A DNA stretch of 64,000 bases from CAIVAT01 sp049317265 (GTDB taxonomy: Bacteria > Bacteroidota > Bacteroidia > Bacteroidales > FEN-979). The notes beneath the pieces are model-generated. The model worked only from the letters and a program-made list of their open reading frames with translations. It did no database searches and was not told the origin of the DNA. The stretch's first letter is position 1, and each line of letters opens with the position of its first letter. The translations under genes were made by a program, and so were the position numbers. The stretch is from NCBI GenBank assembly GCA_049317265.1, contig JBMOIP010000018.1, forward strand, positions 1 to 64,000, written 5' to 3'. This document shows, in pieces, positions 25,086-33,142 of the stretch.

Positions 25086-27977
25086 ATGCAGCACCCCGAA
25101 AAGAAACTCTTCCTTCTCGATGCCATGGCCCTTATCTACCGGGCCTATTTTGCATTCAATAAAAACCCAAGGATGAGCTCCAAAGGGGTCAACACCTCTG
25201 CAATCTTCGGCTTTGCAAATGTTCTGCTCGATTTGTTGAAAAAAGAAAAACCGACACACATCGGTGTGGCTTTCGATACCATGGCGCCTACAGTCAGAAA
25301 GGTTGGTTTTGATGCATATAAGGCTCACCGGCAGGAGACACCTGAAGATATCATTAATTCCTTGCCATACATACATGAACTGATCGAAGGCTTTAACATT
25401 CCTACCCTGTTTGTCGATGGGTATGAAGCCGACGATGTGATCGGAACACTGGCAAAACAAGCCGAAAAACATGGTTTTACCACCTACATGATGACCTCGG
25501 ATAAGGATTTCGGCCAGCTGGTAAGTGATTGCACCTTTATTTACAAACCGGGGAAGTTCGGAAGCGATGTCGAAATCCTCGGAGTGAAAGAGGTTTGCGA
25601 AAAATTCAGCATCAAGCGCCCTGAACAGGTGATCGACATCCTTGGTTTATGGGGAGATGCATCTGATAACATCCCGGGAATTCCCGGTGTGGGTGAAGTG
25701 ACTGCAAAAAAACTGCTCGCCGAATTCGACTCCATCGAGAACCTCATTGCCAATGCCGACAAAATCAGCAATGAAAAACTGCGCCAGAAGGTCATAGAGT
25801 TCCAGGAACAGGCAATGATGTCGAAACAACTTGCCACCATCATCCTCGATGTTCCCATAGAATTCGATGAGTCAAAACTGATCATGGAACATCCTGACGA
25901 AGCCCGGCTGAAAAACCTGTTCGATGAACTCGAGTTCAGGACCTTTTCACAGCGGCTGACTACTTTTCTGACCGGGAAACCAGAGGAAAAACAGGAAGCT
26001 AAAACCCAAATACAAAAAGCAAAAAGCAAAATCGAGCCAGACAGCGGTGCTGTAACACCTGATCTCTTTTCAGGGGAACCGGACTCCTTTCAGCCGGCAC
26101 CCAAAATCCGCAATGAGGCGTTTCAAATAACCATGGACCAGGGAGTTGAGACTCATGGAGATTTGAATACCATTTATACAACCCCCCACCGCTACGTGCT
26201 GGTTGATTCGCCTGAGAAAGTGGCAGCCCTCGTTTCCAACCTTGAAAAACAGTCCTCTTTCTGCTTCGACACCGAGACCACCGGGCTCAATCCAAACACA
26301 GCAGAACTTGTGGGTATGTCCTTCTCATGGCAGCCACATGAAGCATTTTATGTTTCGCTTCCCGAGGTATATGACGATGCCCTGGCCATCGTTTCCGCTT
26401 TTAAGCCTCTCCTTGAAAATGAAGGCATTCAGAAGATCGGGCAAAACCTGAAATTTGACATTTCGATCCTGAAGTGGTATGATGTGGTGGTAAAAGGACC
26501 CTTGTTCGACACCATGCTGGCCCATTATCTCATCCAGCCCGACATGCGTCACGGCATGGACCTTCTTTCGGAAACCTACCTTGGCTATAAACCCGTTTCC
26601 ATCGAGGAACTGATCGGGAAAAAAGGGCAGAACCAGCAGAGCATGCGCACGGTCGATATCGAAACCGTAAAGGAGTACGCGGCCGAAGATGCTGATGTTA
26701 CTTTCCGGCTGAAACAGGTTTTCGAACCCATGCTGCTGGAAAGCGACACAAAGGAACTCTTCGATAAAATTGAAATCCCGCTCATTCCTGTCCTCGCCTC
26801 TATGGAGGCGGATGGCGTAAGGATTGATTCCCAGGCATTGAACGAATTTTCTGCAGAACTTGAAAAGGAGATCAGGGTTCTCGAGTCCTCCATTCATGAA
26901 GATGCCGGGATGGTTTTCAATGTCTCTTCTCCCAAGCAGCTGGGTGAGATCCTGTATAAAAAGTTGCGGATCGTTGAAAATCCAAAGCAAACCAAGACCA
27001 AGCAGTTGAGCACCAGTGAAGATGTGCTGGCAAAACTCGAGCACAAGCATCCGATTATCAACAAGATCCTTGAATACCGGTCGCTGACCAAGCTGAAGTC
27101 GACTTATGTGGATGTGCTTCCCACGCTCATCAACCCGCGCGACGGGAGGGTTCACACATCGTATAACCAGGCGGTGGCATCCACCGGACGGTTGAGTTCG
27201 AACAATCCTAATCTTCAGAATATCCCGATCAGAACAGAGAAGGGACGCGAGATCAGGAAGGCGTTTGTCCCGCGGAATGACAACTATATCCTGCTGTCGG
27301 CCGACTATTCCCAGATCGAACTCCGCATCATAGCCCACCTGAGCCGCGACGCAGGCATGATCGAAGATTTCAACCTCGGACTCGACATCCATGCTGCCAC
27401 TGCGGCAAAAGTTTATGGCATCCCCCTCGCAGAGGTGACCAAAGATATGCGGCGCAACGCCAAGATGGTCAACTTCGGAATCATCTACGGCATCTCCGCA
27501 TTTGGTTTATCCGAGCGACTTAATATCGCCCGTAAAGAAGCAGCCGAGATCATCAACCAATACTTTGTGAAATATCCCGGGATTAAAAAATACATGGATG
27601 GCACCATTGAATCAGCCAGGTTAAACGGGTATGTGGAGACCATGATGAAACGCCGGCGTTACCTGCGCGACATCACCTCCGGAAATGCCACCATCCGGAG
27701 TTTTGCAGAACGGAATGCCATCAATGCCCCCATCCAGGGAACTGCTGCCGACATGATCAAAATCGCCATGATCGACATTTTCAATGAACTGGAGCGACTG
27801 CAGCTCAAATCAAAGATGATCCTCCAGGTTCATGATGAGTTGGTCTTCGATGTGCATAAAGATGAAACCGAATTGCTGAAACCGATCGTCGTTCAGGGAA
27901 TGCAGAATGCCATTCACCTTGATGTACCGGTACTGGTAGAGATGAATACTGGTAAAAACTGGCTCGAAGCCCATTGA
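25086..27977 (+). CDS. polA: DNA polymerase I
   Basis: Repair and Okazaki-processing polymerase of 963 residues. The start at 25086 (MQHPEKKLFLLDAMALIYRAYFAF) is the family N-terminus; an in-frame ATG at 24933 would add a basic tail. Residues 1-300 are the 5'-3' exonuclease (YEADDVIGTLA, MTSDKDFGQLV, GIPGVGEVTAKKLL). The 3'-5' exonuclease looks active, with Asp395 and Glu397 in CFDTETTG. Polymerase motifs are complete: A (LSADYSQIELRI), B (RRNAKMVNFGIIYG) and C (LQVHDELVFD). A linker around residues 300-375 contains a 7-bp microsatellite. Single gene, divergent from the hypothetical gene. Confidence 0.97.
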   Translation: MQHPEKKLFLLDAMALIYRAYFAFNKNPRMSSKGVNTSAIFGFANVLLDLLKKEKPTHIGVAFDTMAPTVRKVGFDAYKAHRQETPEDIINSLPYIHELIEGFNIPTLFVDGYEADDVIGTLAKQAEKHGFTTYMMTSDKDFGQLVSDCTFIYKPGKFGSDVEILGVKEVCEKFSIKRPEQVIDILGLWGDASDNIPGIPGVGEVTAKKLLAEFDSIENLIANADKISNEKLRQKVIEFQEQAMMSKQLATIILDVPIEFDESKLIMEHPDEARLKNLFDELEFRTFSQRLTTFLTGKPEEKQEAKTQIQKAKSKIEPDSGAVTPDLFSGEPDSFQPAPKIRNEAFQITMDQGVETHGDLNTIYTTPHRYVLVDSPEKVAALVSNLEKQSSFCFDTETTGLNPNTAELVGMSFSWQPHEAFYVSLPEVYDDALAIVSAFKPLLENEGIQKIGQNLKFDISILKWYDVVVKGPLFDTMLAHYLIQPDMRHGMDLLSETYLGYKPVSIEELIGKKGQNQQSMRTVDIETVKEYAAEDADVTFRLKQVFEPMLLESDTKELFDKIEIPLIPVLASMEADGVRIDSQALNEFSAELEKEIRVLESSIHEDAGMVFNVSSPKQLGEILYKKLRIVENPKQTKTKQLSTSEDVLAKLEHKHPIINKILEYRSLTKLKSTYVDVLPTLINPRDGRVHTSYNQAVASTGRLSSNNPNLQNIPIRTEKGREIRKAFVPRNDNYILLSADYSQIELRIIAHLSRDAGMIEDFNLGLDIHAATAAKVYGIPLAEVTKDMRRNAKMVNFGIIYGISAFGLSERLNIARKEAAEIINQYFVKYPGIKKYMDGTIESARLNGYVETMMKRRRYLRDITSGNATIRSFAERNAINAPIQGTAADMIKIAMIDIFNELERLQLKSKMILQVHDELVFDVHKDETELLKPIVVQGMQNAIHLDVPVLVEMNTGKNWLEAH
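26013..26033 (+). repeat. Heptamer repeat inside polA
   Basis: Two copies of caaaaag followed by caaaatc, in the polA frame at about residues 310-316 (QKAKSKI). It lies in the non-conserved linker between the 5'-3' and 3'-5' exonuclease domains, where an insertion is tolerated. Confidence 0.7.
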
Positions 27978-27993
27978 TTATATGCCCGGCAAA

Positions 27994-28025
27994 CCCGTTT
28001 ACCCGTTTACCTGTTCACCTGTTTA
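27994..28025. repeat. Octamer tandem repeat (4 x 8 bp)
   Basis: Four contiguous units, cccgttta twice, cctgttca and cctgttta, fill much of the 78-bp spacer between polA and the ROK gene. No hairpin or promoter box was recognised in this spacer. Confidence 0.85.
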
Positions 28026-28055
28026 CTAATATAACGAGCCCAAAATAACCAACCA

Positions 28056-29159
28056 ATGAGTTACAAAAACGACAACCGTACCGTGATGACGCTGGATGCA
28101 GGCGGTACAAACCTGGTGTTCAATGCTGTTCAGGCGGAACAGGAAATCCTGGAACCTATTGTAATGTCAGCAAAAGCAGAAAACCTTGAAGGGGTATTAA
28201 CGACCATCATCAAAGGGTTCAGGCAGGTTGAATTCAACCTGGTTCACAGGCCTGTTGCGATCAGCTTTGCCTTCCCCGGGCCTGCCGACTATGAGAATGG
28301 AATCATCGGTGACCTGCAGAACCTTCCTTTTTTCAAGGGAGGAGTTGCCCTCGGCCCCATGTTGCAGGAGACCTTCGGCATTCCTGTATTCATCAATAAT
28401 GACGGTGATCTTTTTGCATATGGCGAAGCCATTGCAGGGCTCCTGCCCCACATCAATCAAAAACTCGAAGATGCAGGAAATCCGAAGCGTTACAGGAACC
28501 TCTTCGGGGTAACCTTCGGTACCGGCTTTGGCGGAGGGATTGTCACACGCAACGGTTTGCTTTTTGGCGACAACAGTTCGGGCGGAGAGATCAACCGTAT
28601 ACGCAACCGGACGTTTAAGAGCTGGGATGCCGAAGAGAGTGTCAGCATCCGCGGTATCAAGCGGGAGTATGCAAACAATACCGGGCTGAACATAGCCTCC
28701 TGTCCTGAGCCCAAAGATATCTTCGAGATTGGCATGGGCATGGCCAAAGGCAACCGTGAGGCCGCGATCCATGCCTTCAATGCCTTTGCGCGGGATGCCG
28801 CTGATGCCATCGCCAACGCCATTACACTCATTGACGGACTGGTAGTGATTGGCGGAGGATTGTCGGGCGCCTATCCTCTTTTCCTGCCGGAGCTTGTAAA
28901 AGAGATGAATGCCCCTTTTGATACCATGTCGGGAAAACCTCTTGACAGAATGGAGGTGGTTGCCTATAACCTTGAGGAGGAAAAGGAGCTGGCATCTTTC
29001 CTGAAATCAACCTCAACAGAGATTTCCGTGCCCTTTACCAACCGGACCATGTTGTTTGATCCCGGTAAAAAAGTCGGAGCCGGAATTTCCCGGCTTGGCA
29101 CGTCAAAAGCGGTTTCCATCGGAGCTTATGCATTCGCCCTGGCAAAACTTGATCAATAA
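28056..29159 (+). CDS. ROK-family sugar kinase-like protein
   Basis: Cytoplasmic ROK-type protein of 367 residues, probably an ATP-dependent hexose or N-acetylhexosamine kinase. The phosphate-1 loop is TLDAGGTNLVF at residues 12-22; the sugar-site region is FINNDGDLFAYGEA with the likely catalytic Asp; GVTFGTGFGGGIV is the second phosphate loop; and DGLVVIGGGLSGA is the adenosine motif. The zinc-binding CxCGxxGC segment of many ROK kinases is not seen, although single Cys residues occur. No helix-turn-helix domain, so it is not a repressor. Sugar specificity cannot be told. Confidence 0.85.
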   Translation: MSYKNDNRTVMTLDAGGTNLVFNAVQAEQEILEPIVMSAKAENLEGVLTTIIKGFRQVEFNLVHRPVAISFAFPGPADYENGIIGDLQNLPFFKGGVALGPMLQETFGIPVFINNDGDLFAYGEAIAGLLPHINQKLEDAGNPKRYRNLFGVTFGTGFGGGIVTRNGLLFGDNSSGGEINRIRNRTFKSWDAEESVSIRGIKREYANNTGLNIASCPEPKDIFEIGMGMAKGNREAAIHAFNAFARDAADAIANAITLIDGLVVIGGGLSGAYPLFLPELVKEMNAPFDTMSGKPLDRMEVVAYNLEEEKELASFLKSTSTEISVPFTNRTMLFDPGKKVGAGISRLGTSKAVSIGAYAFALAKLDQ

Positions 29160-29238
29160 TATCCCTTGGATTTATCCTGAAAAATTCCCGACACCTAACA
29201 AAAAAGTGATCATGAGTGTTTTTTAATTTATTTTTCAT

Positions 29239-29246
29239 TAACTTTG
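29239..29246 (+). promoter_or_regulatory. Putative -7 box of the first Omp28-type gene
   Basis: TAACTTTG, a full TAnnTTTG match, 42 bp before the ATG at 29289. It places the start of the mRNA beyond an in-frame ATG near 29250. Confidence 0.45.
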
Positions 29247-29288
29247 CGAATGAATATTCTTTCATTTAACCTTCACAAAACCAGACTT

Positions 29289-30821
29289 ATGAAAAAATCC
29301 CTACTTTCTATTATTTTTCTGATGGCCACAATTTTTGTTATGGCCCAGACTGCACCACGCGAAATGGTGGTGGTTGAAGTCGGTACCGGAACATGGTGTA
29401 CCTATTGCCCGGGAGCAGCCATGGGAGTAGACGACCTGCTTGCAAATGGCAAAAAGGTTGCTGTTGTTGAGAACCATAATGGTGATTCATATGCCAACAA
29501 TTTCTCCAACGCCCGGAATACACTTTACGCAATTTCAGGCTTTCCAACGGCTACTTTTGACGGAAACCAGGCAGTTGTCGGCGGCAGTCACACCGCCTCC
29601 ATGTACAACAACTACCTTCCGAAGTACAACTCAGCCATCGCGGTGACCTCACCGGTAGAGATGACCATGACAGAAACACATTCAGGACTGGATTACACCA
29701 TAACCTGTGTGGTTACCAAAGTGGGTACCATTACCGCCACCAACATCAAACTGAACTTTGCTGTTACCCAGTCAAAAATCACGCAGAACTGGCAGGGACA
29801 GACCCACCTTGAGCATGTCAACCGTTTGATGGTTCCCGACCAGAACGGAACCGCAATTGATTTCACCAGTGGCGACGTTCAAACCGTTGTTCTCACCTTC
29901 TCCATGCTTCCCGCATGGCCGTTGGAAGATTGCGAGTTTGTTGCCTGGTTGCAGAACATGGATGCAGGTCAGGGTACCATTGCCGGTTCCGGATCTCCTG
30001 CCGTTAAAAAATGGACCACCTTCCAGGGACTGAAACGCGGTGTTATCGACCTCCTTCCTGATTTCACCGTTGCATCAACAAACGTCAGCACTGGCGTGCC
30101 TGTTACCTTCACCAATGCCACCACCGGTGGATATATTGGCGTTCCGGAAACCTATGAGTGGATTTTCGAAGGCGGAAACCCATCAACTTCAACTGAGAAA
30201 GATCCCATTGTAACTTATGACAATTGTGGCACTTACGATGTGACCTTGATTGTTGACCGTGGAAGCCAGATCGATACGCTTACCAGAACCGCCTACATGC
30301 AGGTTGGTCCTGTAGTGAATGTGGTTGCAAACCCGGGCCTTATTGCCTGCTGGTACCAGACCATTACACTCGACGCTACCACCCCTGGTGCAATATCATA
30401 CCTCTGGACTCCCGGTGGCGCAACCACCCCAACCATCGATGTGACCTATGCCCAGTACGGAATCGGAGCTCACGATTTTACCGTAAAGGTGAACATGGGC
30501 GCCTGTGAAACAACAAAAGCCGTTTCTACCTACCTCGATGCCTGTACCGGAGTTGGTGAAAAATCAAAGGATGTTACGGTATCCGTTTTCCCAAATCCAA
30601 GCAATGGAGAATTTACACTGGAAATGAATTCAGCAAAAAACCTGGTTGCCGACATGAGCATCACCAACAACCTCGGAATGACCGTATATACTGAAAAAGG
30701 TGTTGCCATTGATGGTAAAACCACGAAAAAACTGAATCTTTCGGGACTCAGCTCCGGAATCTATCTCCTTAGCTTACAGAATGGTGACATGAAGATTTCG
30801 CAGAAAATTCTCATCAAATAG
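29289..30821 (+). CDS. Secreted Omp28/thioredoxin-like protein with PKD and T9SS domains
   Basis: T9SS cargo of 510 residues. A signal peptide (MKKSLLSIIFLMATIFVMAQ) is followed at once by an Omp28-type thioredoxin-like domain with the active-site-like motif WCTYC (Cys37, Cys40) and, further on, ISGFPTATFDGN with the cis-Pro position expected of thioredoxin folds. Residues about 255-340 form a PKD domain (YEWIFEGGNPSTSTEKDP, YDVTLIV); a second Ig-like domain follows. The last 80 residues are a type-A sorting domain (VFPNPSNGEF, MSITNNLGMTVYTEKG, KISQKILIK). It may catalyse disulfide chemistry outside the cell; this is inference. A strong terminator follows. Confidence 0.85.
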   Translation: MKKSLLSIIFLMATIFVMAQTAPREMVVVEVGTGTWCTYCPGAAMGVDDLLANGKKVAVVENHNGDSYANNFSNARNTLYAISGFPTATFDGNQAVVGGSHTASMYNNYLPKYNSAIAVTSPVEMTMTETHSGLDYTITCVVTKVGTITATNIKLNFAVTQSKITQNWQGQTHLEHVNRLMVPDQNGTAIDFTSGDVQTVVLTFSMLPAWPLEDCEFVAWLQNMDAGQGTIAGSGSPAVKKWTTFQGLKRGVIDLLPDFTVASTNVSTGVPVTFTNATTGGYIGVPETYEWIFEGGNPSTSTEKDPIVTYDNCGTYDVTLIVDRGSQIDTLTRTAYMQVGPVVNVVANPGLIACWYQTITLDATTPGAISYLWTPGGATTPTIDVTYAQYGIGAHDFTVKVNMGACETTKAVSTYLDACTGVGEKSKDVTVSVFPNPSNGEFTLEMNSAKNLVADMSITNNLGMTVYTEKGVAIDGKTTKKLNLSGLSSGIYLLSLQNGDMKISQKILIK

Positions 30822-30846
30822 TTCGTCGAACACACCGACATTTTCT

Positions 30847-30881
30847 GAGGGGCGACCATACCGGTTGCCCCTCTTTTTTTT
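30847..30881 (+). terminator. Intrinsic terminator
   Basis: Stem gaggggc (30847-30853) with gcccctc (30867-30873), extended by gacc/ggtt inside, then eight T. It lies 26 bp after the stop of the Omp28-type gene. Confidence 0.85.
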
Positions 30882-30933
30882 AACCTCCGGGAAATTCAAT
30901 GCCGGTTTTGTTCAGCCAGAATTATTTTTTTAC

Positions 30934-30941
30934 TACTTTTA
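30934..30941 (+). promoter_or_regulatory. Possible -7 box, degenerate
   Basis: TACTTTTA matches TAnnTTTG except for the last base. It lies 50 bp before the start at 30992, a normal leader length for this region. Confidence 0.3.
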
Positions 30942-30991
30942 CGTCTCAATCTGATTGTTAATTCCGGAACACTTCCTTAAAATCCAACGCC

Positions 30992-33013
30992 ATGAAGTCG
31001 AAAATTTTACTGCTTTCTTTGTTTTTGGGGCTGAGCTTGTTTTCAGCCGGCCAAACCTTCATCTGGGAATCCTTTGATGCTGGCCAGATGCCCCCCAGCG
31101 GATGGACCATCGACGGTTTACCTGCCCAATGGTCGGTCGGCAACTCCAGCAATGCGGGAGGTTCCGCCCCTGAAGCACAATTCACCTATGTTCAGCAAAC
31201 CACTGTCACAAGGCTGATCTCGCCGATGTGTGATCTTTCCGGTCTCACTTCTGTAAAACTTTCTTTCAAACATATGTATGACTGGTATTCCAATCCTGCC
31301 CCAAAAGTTGGTGTCGCCACGCGGTCGCACAATGGCGCATGGACAACAGTCTGGGAAAAAAGCCCAACAGCAAACATCAACGCCGAACAAGTGGATGTAA
31401 TCATTTCCAATTCCGATGTCGGACAATCTGATTTTCAGATTTGTTTCTATCTTAACGGCAACATGTACAACCTGGATTACTGGTACATGGATAATGTTCT
31501 GCTCTTTAATCCGCTGAACCTCGATGCAAGCATGATTTCACTGGGTGCGACCCAGACCTATTTTGCAGATCCTGTGCAGGTTAAAGGAAGCATCATGAAT
31601 GTAGGCACGACGACCATCAACGGTGTTGAAATTAAATATCAGCTGGACAATGGCCCCGTTTTTTCTTCCACTTTTTCAGGACTGGCACTGGCAACCCAGG
31701 ATATTTATGATTTTTCACTGAATCCATTTATTACAGGCAGCATTGGCGCCCATGAACTCACAGTGTGGCTCCATAAAGTGAATGGTGATTTTGATGACAA
31801 CCATTCTGACGATACACTCCGGAAAACAGAGTACAAAATATGTTATGTGGTTCCCAGTAAACCATTATATGAAGAGTTTACCAGCTCAACCTGCGCTCCC
31901 TGTGCTTCCTTCAACACCGGGTTTGTTCCGTGGTGCAACACAAACGAAGACAGTATTACCCTTATTAAATACCAGATGAGCTGGCCGGCTCCTGGTGATC
32001 CTTATTACACGCTCGAAGGCGGAGTCAGAAGGACTTTCTATGGGGTAAATGCCGTTCCCGATCTTTATGTGAACGGGGGAAATACCGCCACCAGCATGCC
32101 TTCCGTTATCCAGGCATTCAACACATCCAAACAGCAGATCGGAATGATGAAAATCGCCGGAACCCACAGCCTCAGCGGGAATGTAATGACCATCAACGCA
32201 ACGGTACTGCCTTTTTCTGATTTTGCCAATGTCCGCGTCTACATTGTGGTGATGGAGAAAATCACCCACAACAACCACATGAGCAACGGTGAGACCAGTT
32301 TTGAACATGTGATGATGAAGATGGTTCCTGATGCAGAAGGTACCACCACAAACCTGACCGACAGGGTTCCGTTTACCATCAACCAGGTGGTCGACCTCAC
32401 CGGCACCCATATCGAAGAGTACACCGATCTCATCGTAGGCATTTTTGTTCAGGATCACGGTTCCAAGCAAGTATATCAGTCGGCCTACTCCACTGAAAAT
32501 GCAACGCTGGGCACTGAAGCCCGTTTGAGCAATGTTACCGTTGACGGGACAACCCTGTCGGGATTCAGCCCGGATATCTTTACCTATACAGTGGCCGTAC
32601 CCGGAGGTCCGGTTACTATTCCTGTAGTTGCCGGCACCCCTATCGACACAAAGGAAACCGTAATTGTTGTTCCGGCACTTGCAATTCCGGGAGCATCAAC
32701 CATTGATGTTTTTGCAGAGAATCTGACAGCTCATAACCGATACTCGGTTAATTTTGAATGGCCTGTAGGACAAGATGAAATGAACCGTAACAGCATCCGG
32801 GTTTATCCAAATCCAACAAAGGGGATCATTTATATTTATGGAGCATCCAATTCAACGGTTTCCATCTTCAACAGCGTTGGCAGCCTGGTCTCTTCTGTAA
32901 CAGATTTTACCGGGAACTCCCTGGATTTATCTACCCTTTCAAAAGGCGTTTATATGATCAGAATTGAGAAATCAGACCGTTCCGTAGTTCAGAAAAAAAT
33001 TGTCGTTATGTAG
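30992..33013 (+). CDS. Secreted choice-of-anchor/Omp28-like protein with T9SS domain
   Basis: T9SS cargo of 673 residues. Signal peptide at 1-20 (LLLSLFLGLSLFSAGQ). Residues about 22-170 resemble a MAM/choice-of-anchor-J jelly roll (WESFDAGQMPPSGWTIDG, WYMDNVLLF). A CARDB-like Ig domain follows. From about residue 290 a thioredoxin-like Omp28 domain carries CAPC (Cys301, Cys304) in EEFTSSTCAPCASF and GVNAVPDLYVNGG with the cis-Pro position. The C-terminal sorting domain shows VYPNPTKGIIYI, STVSIFNSVGSLV and VQKKIVVM. It probably acts outside the cell as a redox or binding protein. Same domain pair as the previous gene but different order, so the two are not simple duplicates. Confidence 0.82.
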   Translation: MKSKILLLSLFLGLSLFSAGQTFIWESFDAGQMPPSGWTIDGLPAQWSVGNSSNAGGSAPEAQFTYVQQTTVTRLISPMCDLSGLTSVKLSFKHMYDWYSNPAPKVGVATRSHNGAWTTVWEKSPTANINAEQVDVIISNSDVGQSDFQICFYLNGNMYNLDYWYMDNVLLFNPLNLDASMISLGATQTYFADPVQVKGSIMNVGTTTINGVEIKYQLDNGPVFSSTFSGLALATQDIYDFSLNPFITGSIGAHELTVWLHKVNGDFDDNHSDDTLRKTEYKICYVVPSKPLYEEFTSSTCAPCASFNTGFVPWCNTNEDSITLIKYQMSWPAPGDPYYTLEGGVRRTFYGVNAVPDLYVNGGNTATSMPSVIQAFNTSKQQIGMMKIAGTHSLSGNVMTINATVLPFSDFANVRVYIVVMEKITHNNHMSNGETSFEHVMMKMVPDAEGTTTNLTDRVPFTINQVVDLTGTHIEEYTDLIVGIFVQDHGSKQVYQSAYSTENATLGTEARLSNVTVDGTTLSGFSPDIFTYTVAVPGGPVTIPVVAGTPIDTKETVIVVPALAIPGASTIDVFAENLTAHNRYSVNFEWPVGQDEMNRNSIRVYPNPTKGIIYIYGASNSTVSIFNSVGSLVSSVTDFTGNSLDLSTLSKGVYMIRIEKSDRSVVQKKIVVM

Positions 33014-33041
33014 TTTTCTATCTGAATAAAATGCATATGTG

Positions 33042-33080
33042 AAAAGGCCGGCCATGACGGGGCGGCCTTTTCATTTTTTT
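33042..33080 (+). terminator. Intrinsic terminator
   Basis: Stem aaaaggccg (33042-33050) with cggcctttt (33063-33071), then a T-rich tail. It lies 28 bp after the preceding stop. Confidence 0.8.
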
Positions 33081-33113
33081 AGCTAGTGCCCTGACAAGCA
33101 ACCTTTTTATTCG

Positions 33114-33121
33114 TAACTTTG
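33114..33121 (+). promoter_or_regulatory. Putative -7 box of the first C25 peptidase gene
   Basis: TAACTTTG, a full TAnnTTTG match, 21 bp before the ATG at 33143. It rules out the upstream in-frame start at 33119. Confidence 0.45.
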
Positions 33122-33142
33122 TCTTTCAGAAAAACTTTCAAC

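Noticed and set aside
26325..27392. 355-codon minus-strand frame inside polA
   Set aside because: Antisense shadow caused by codon usage; polA motifs are complete on the plus strand.
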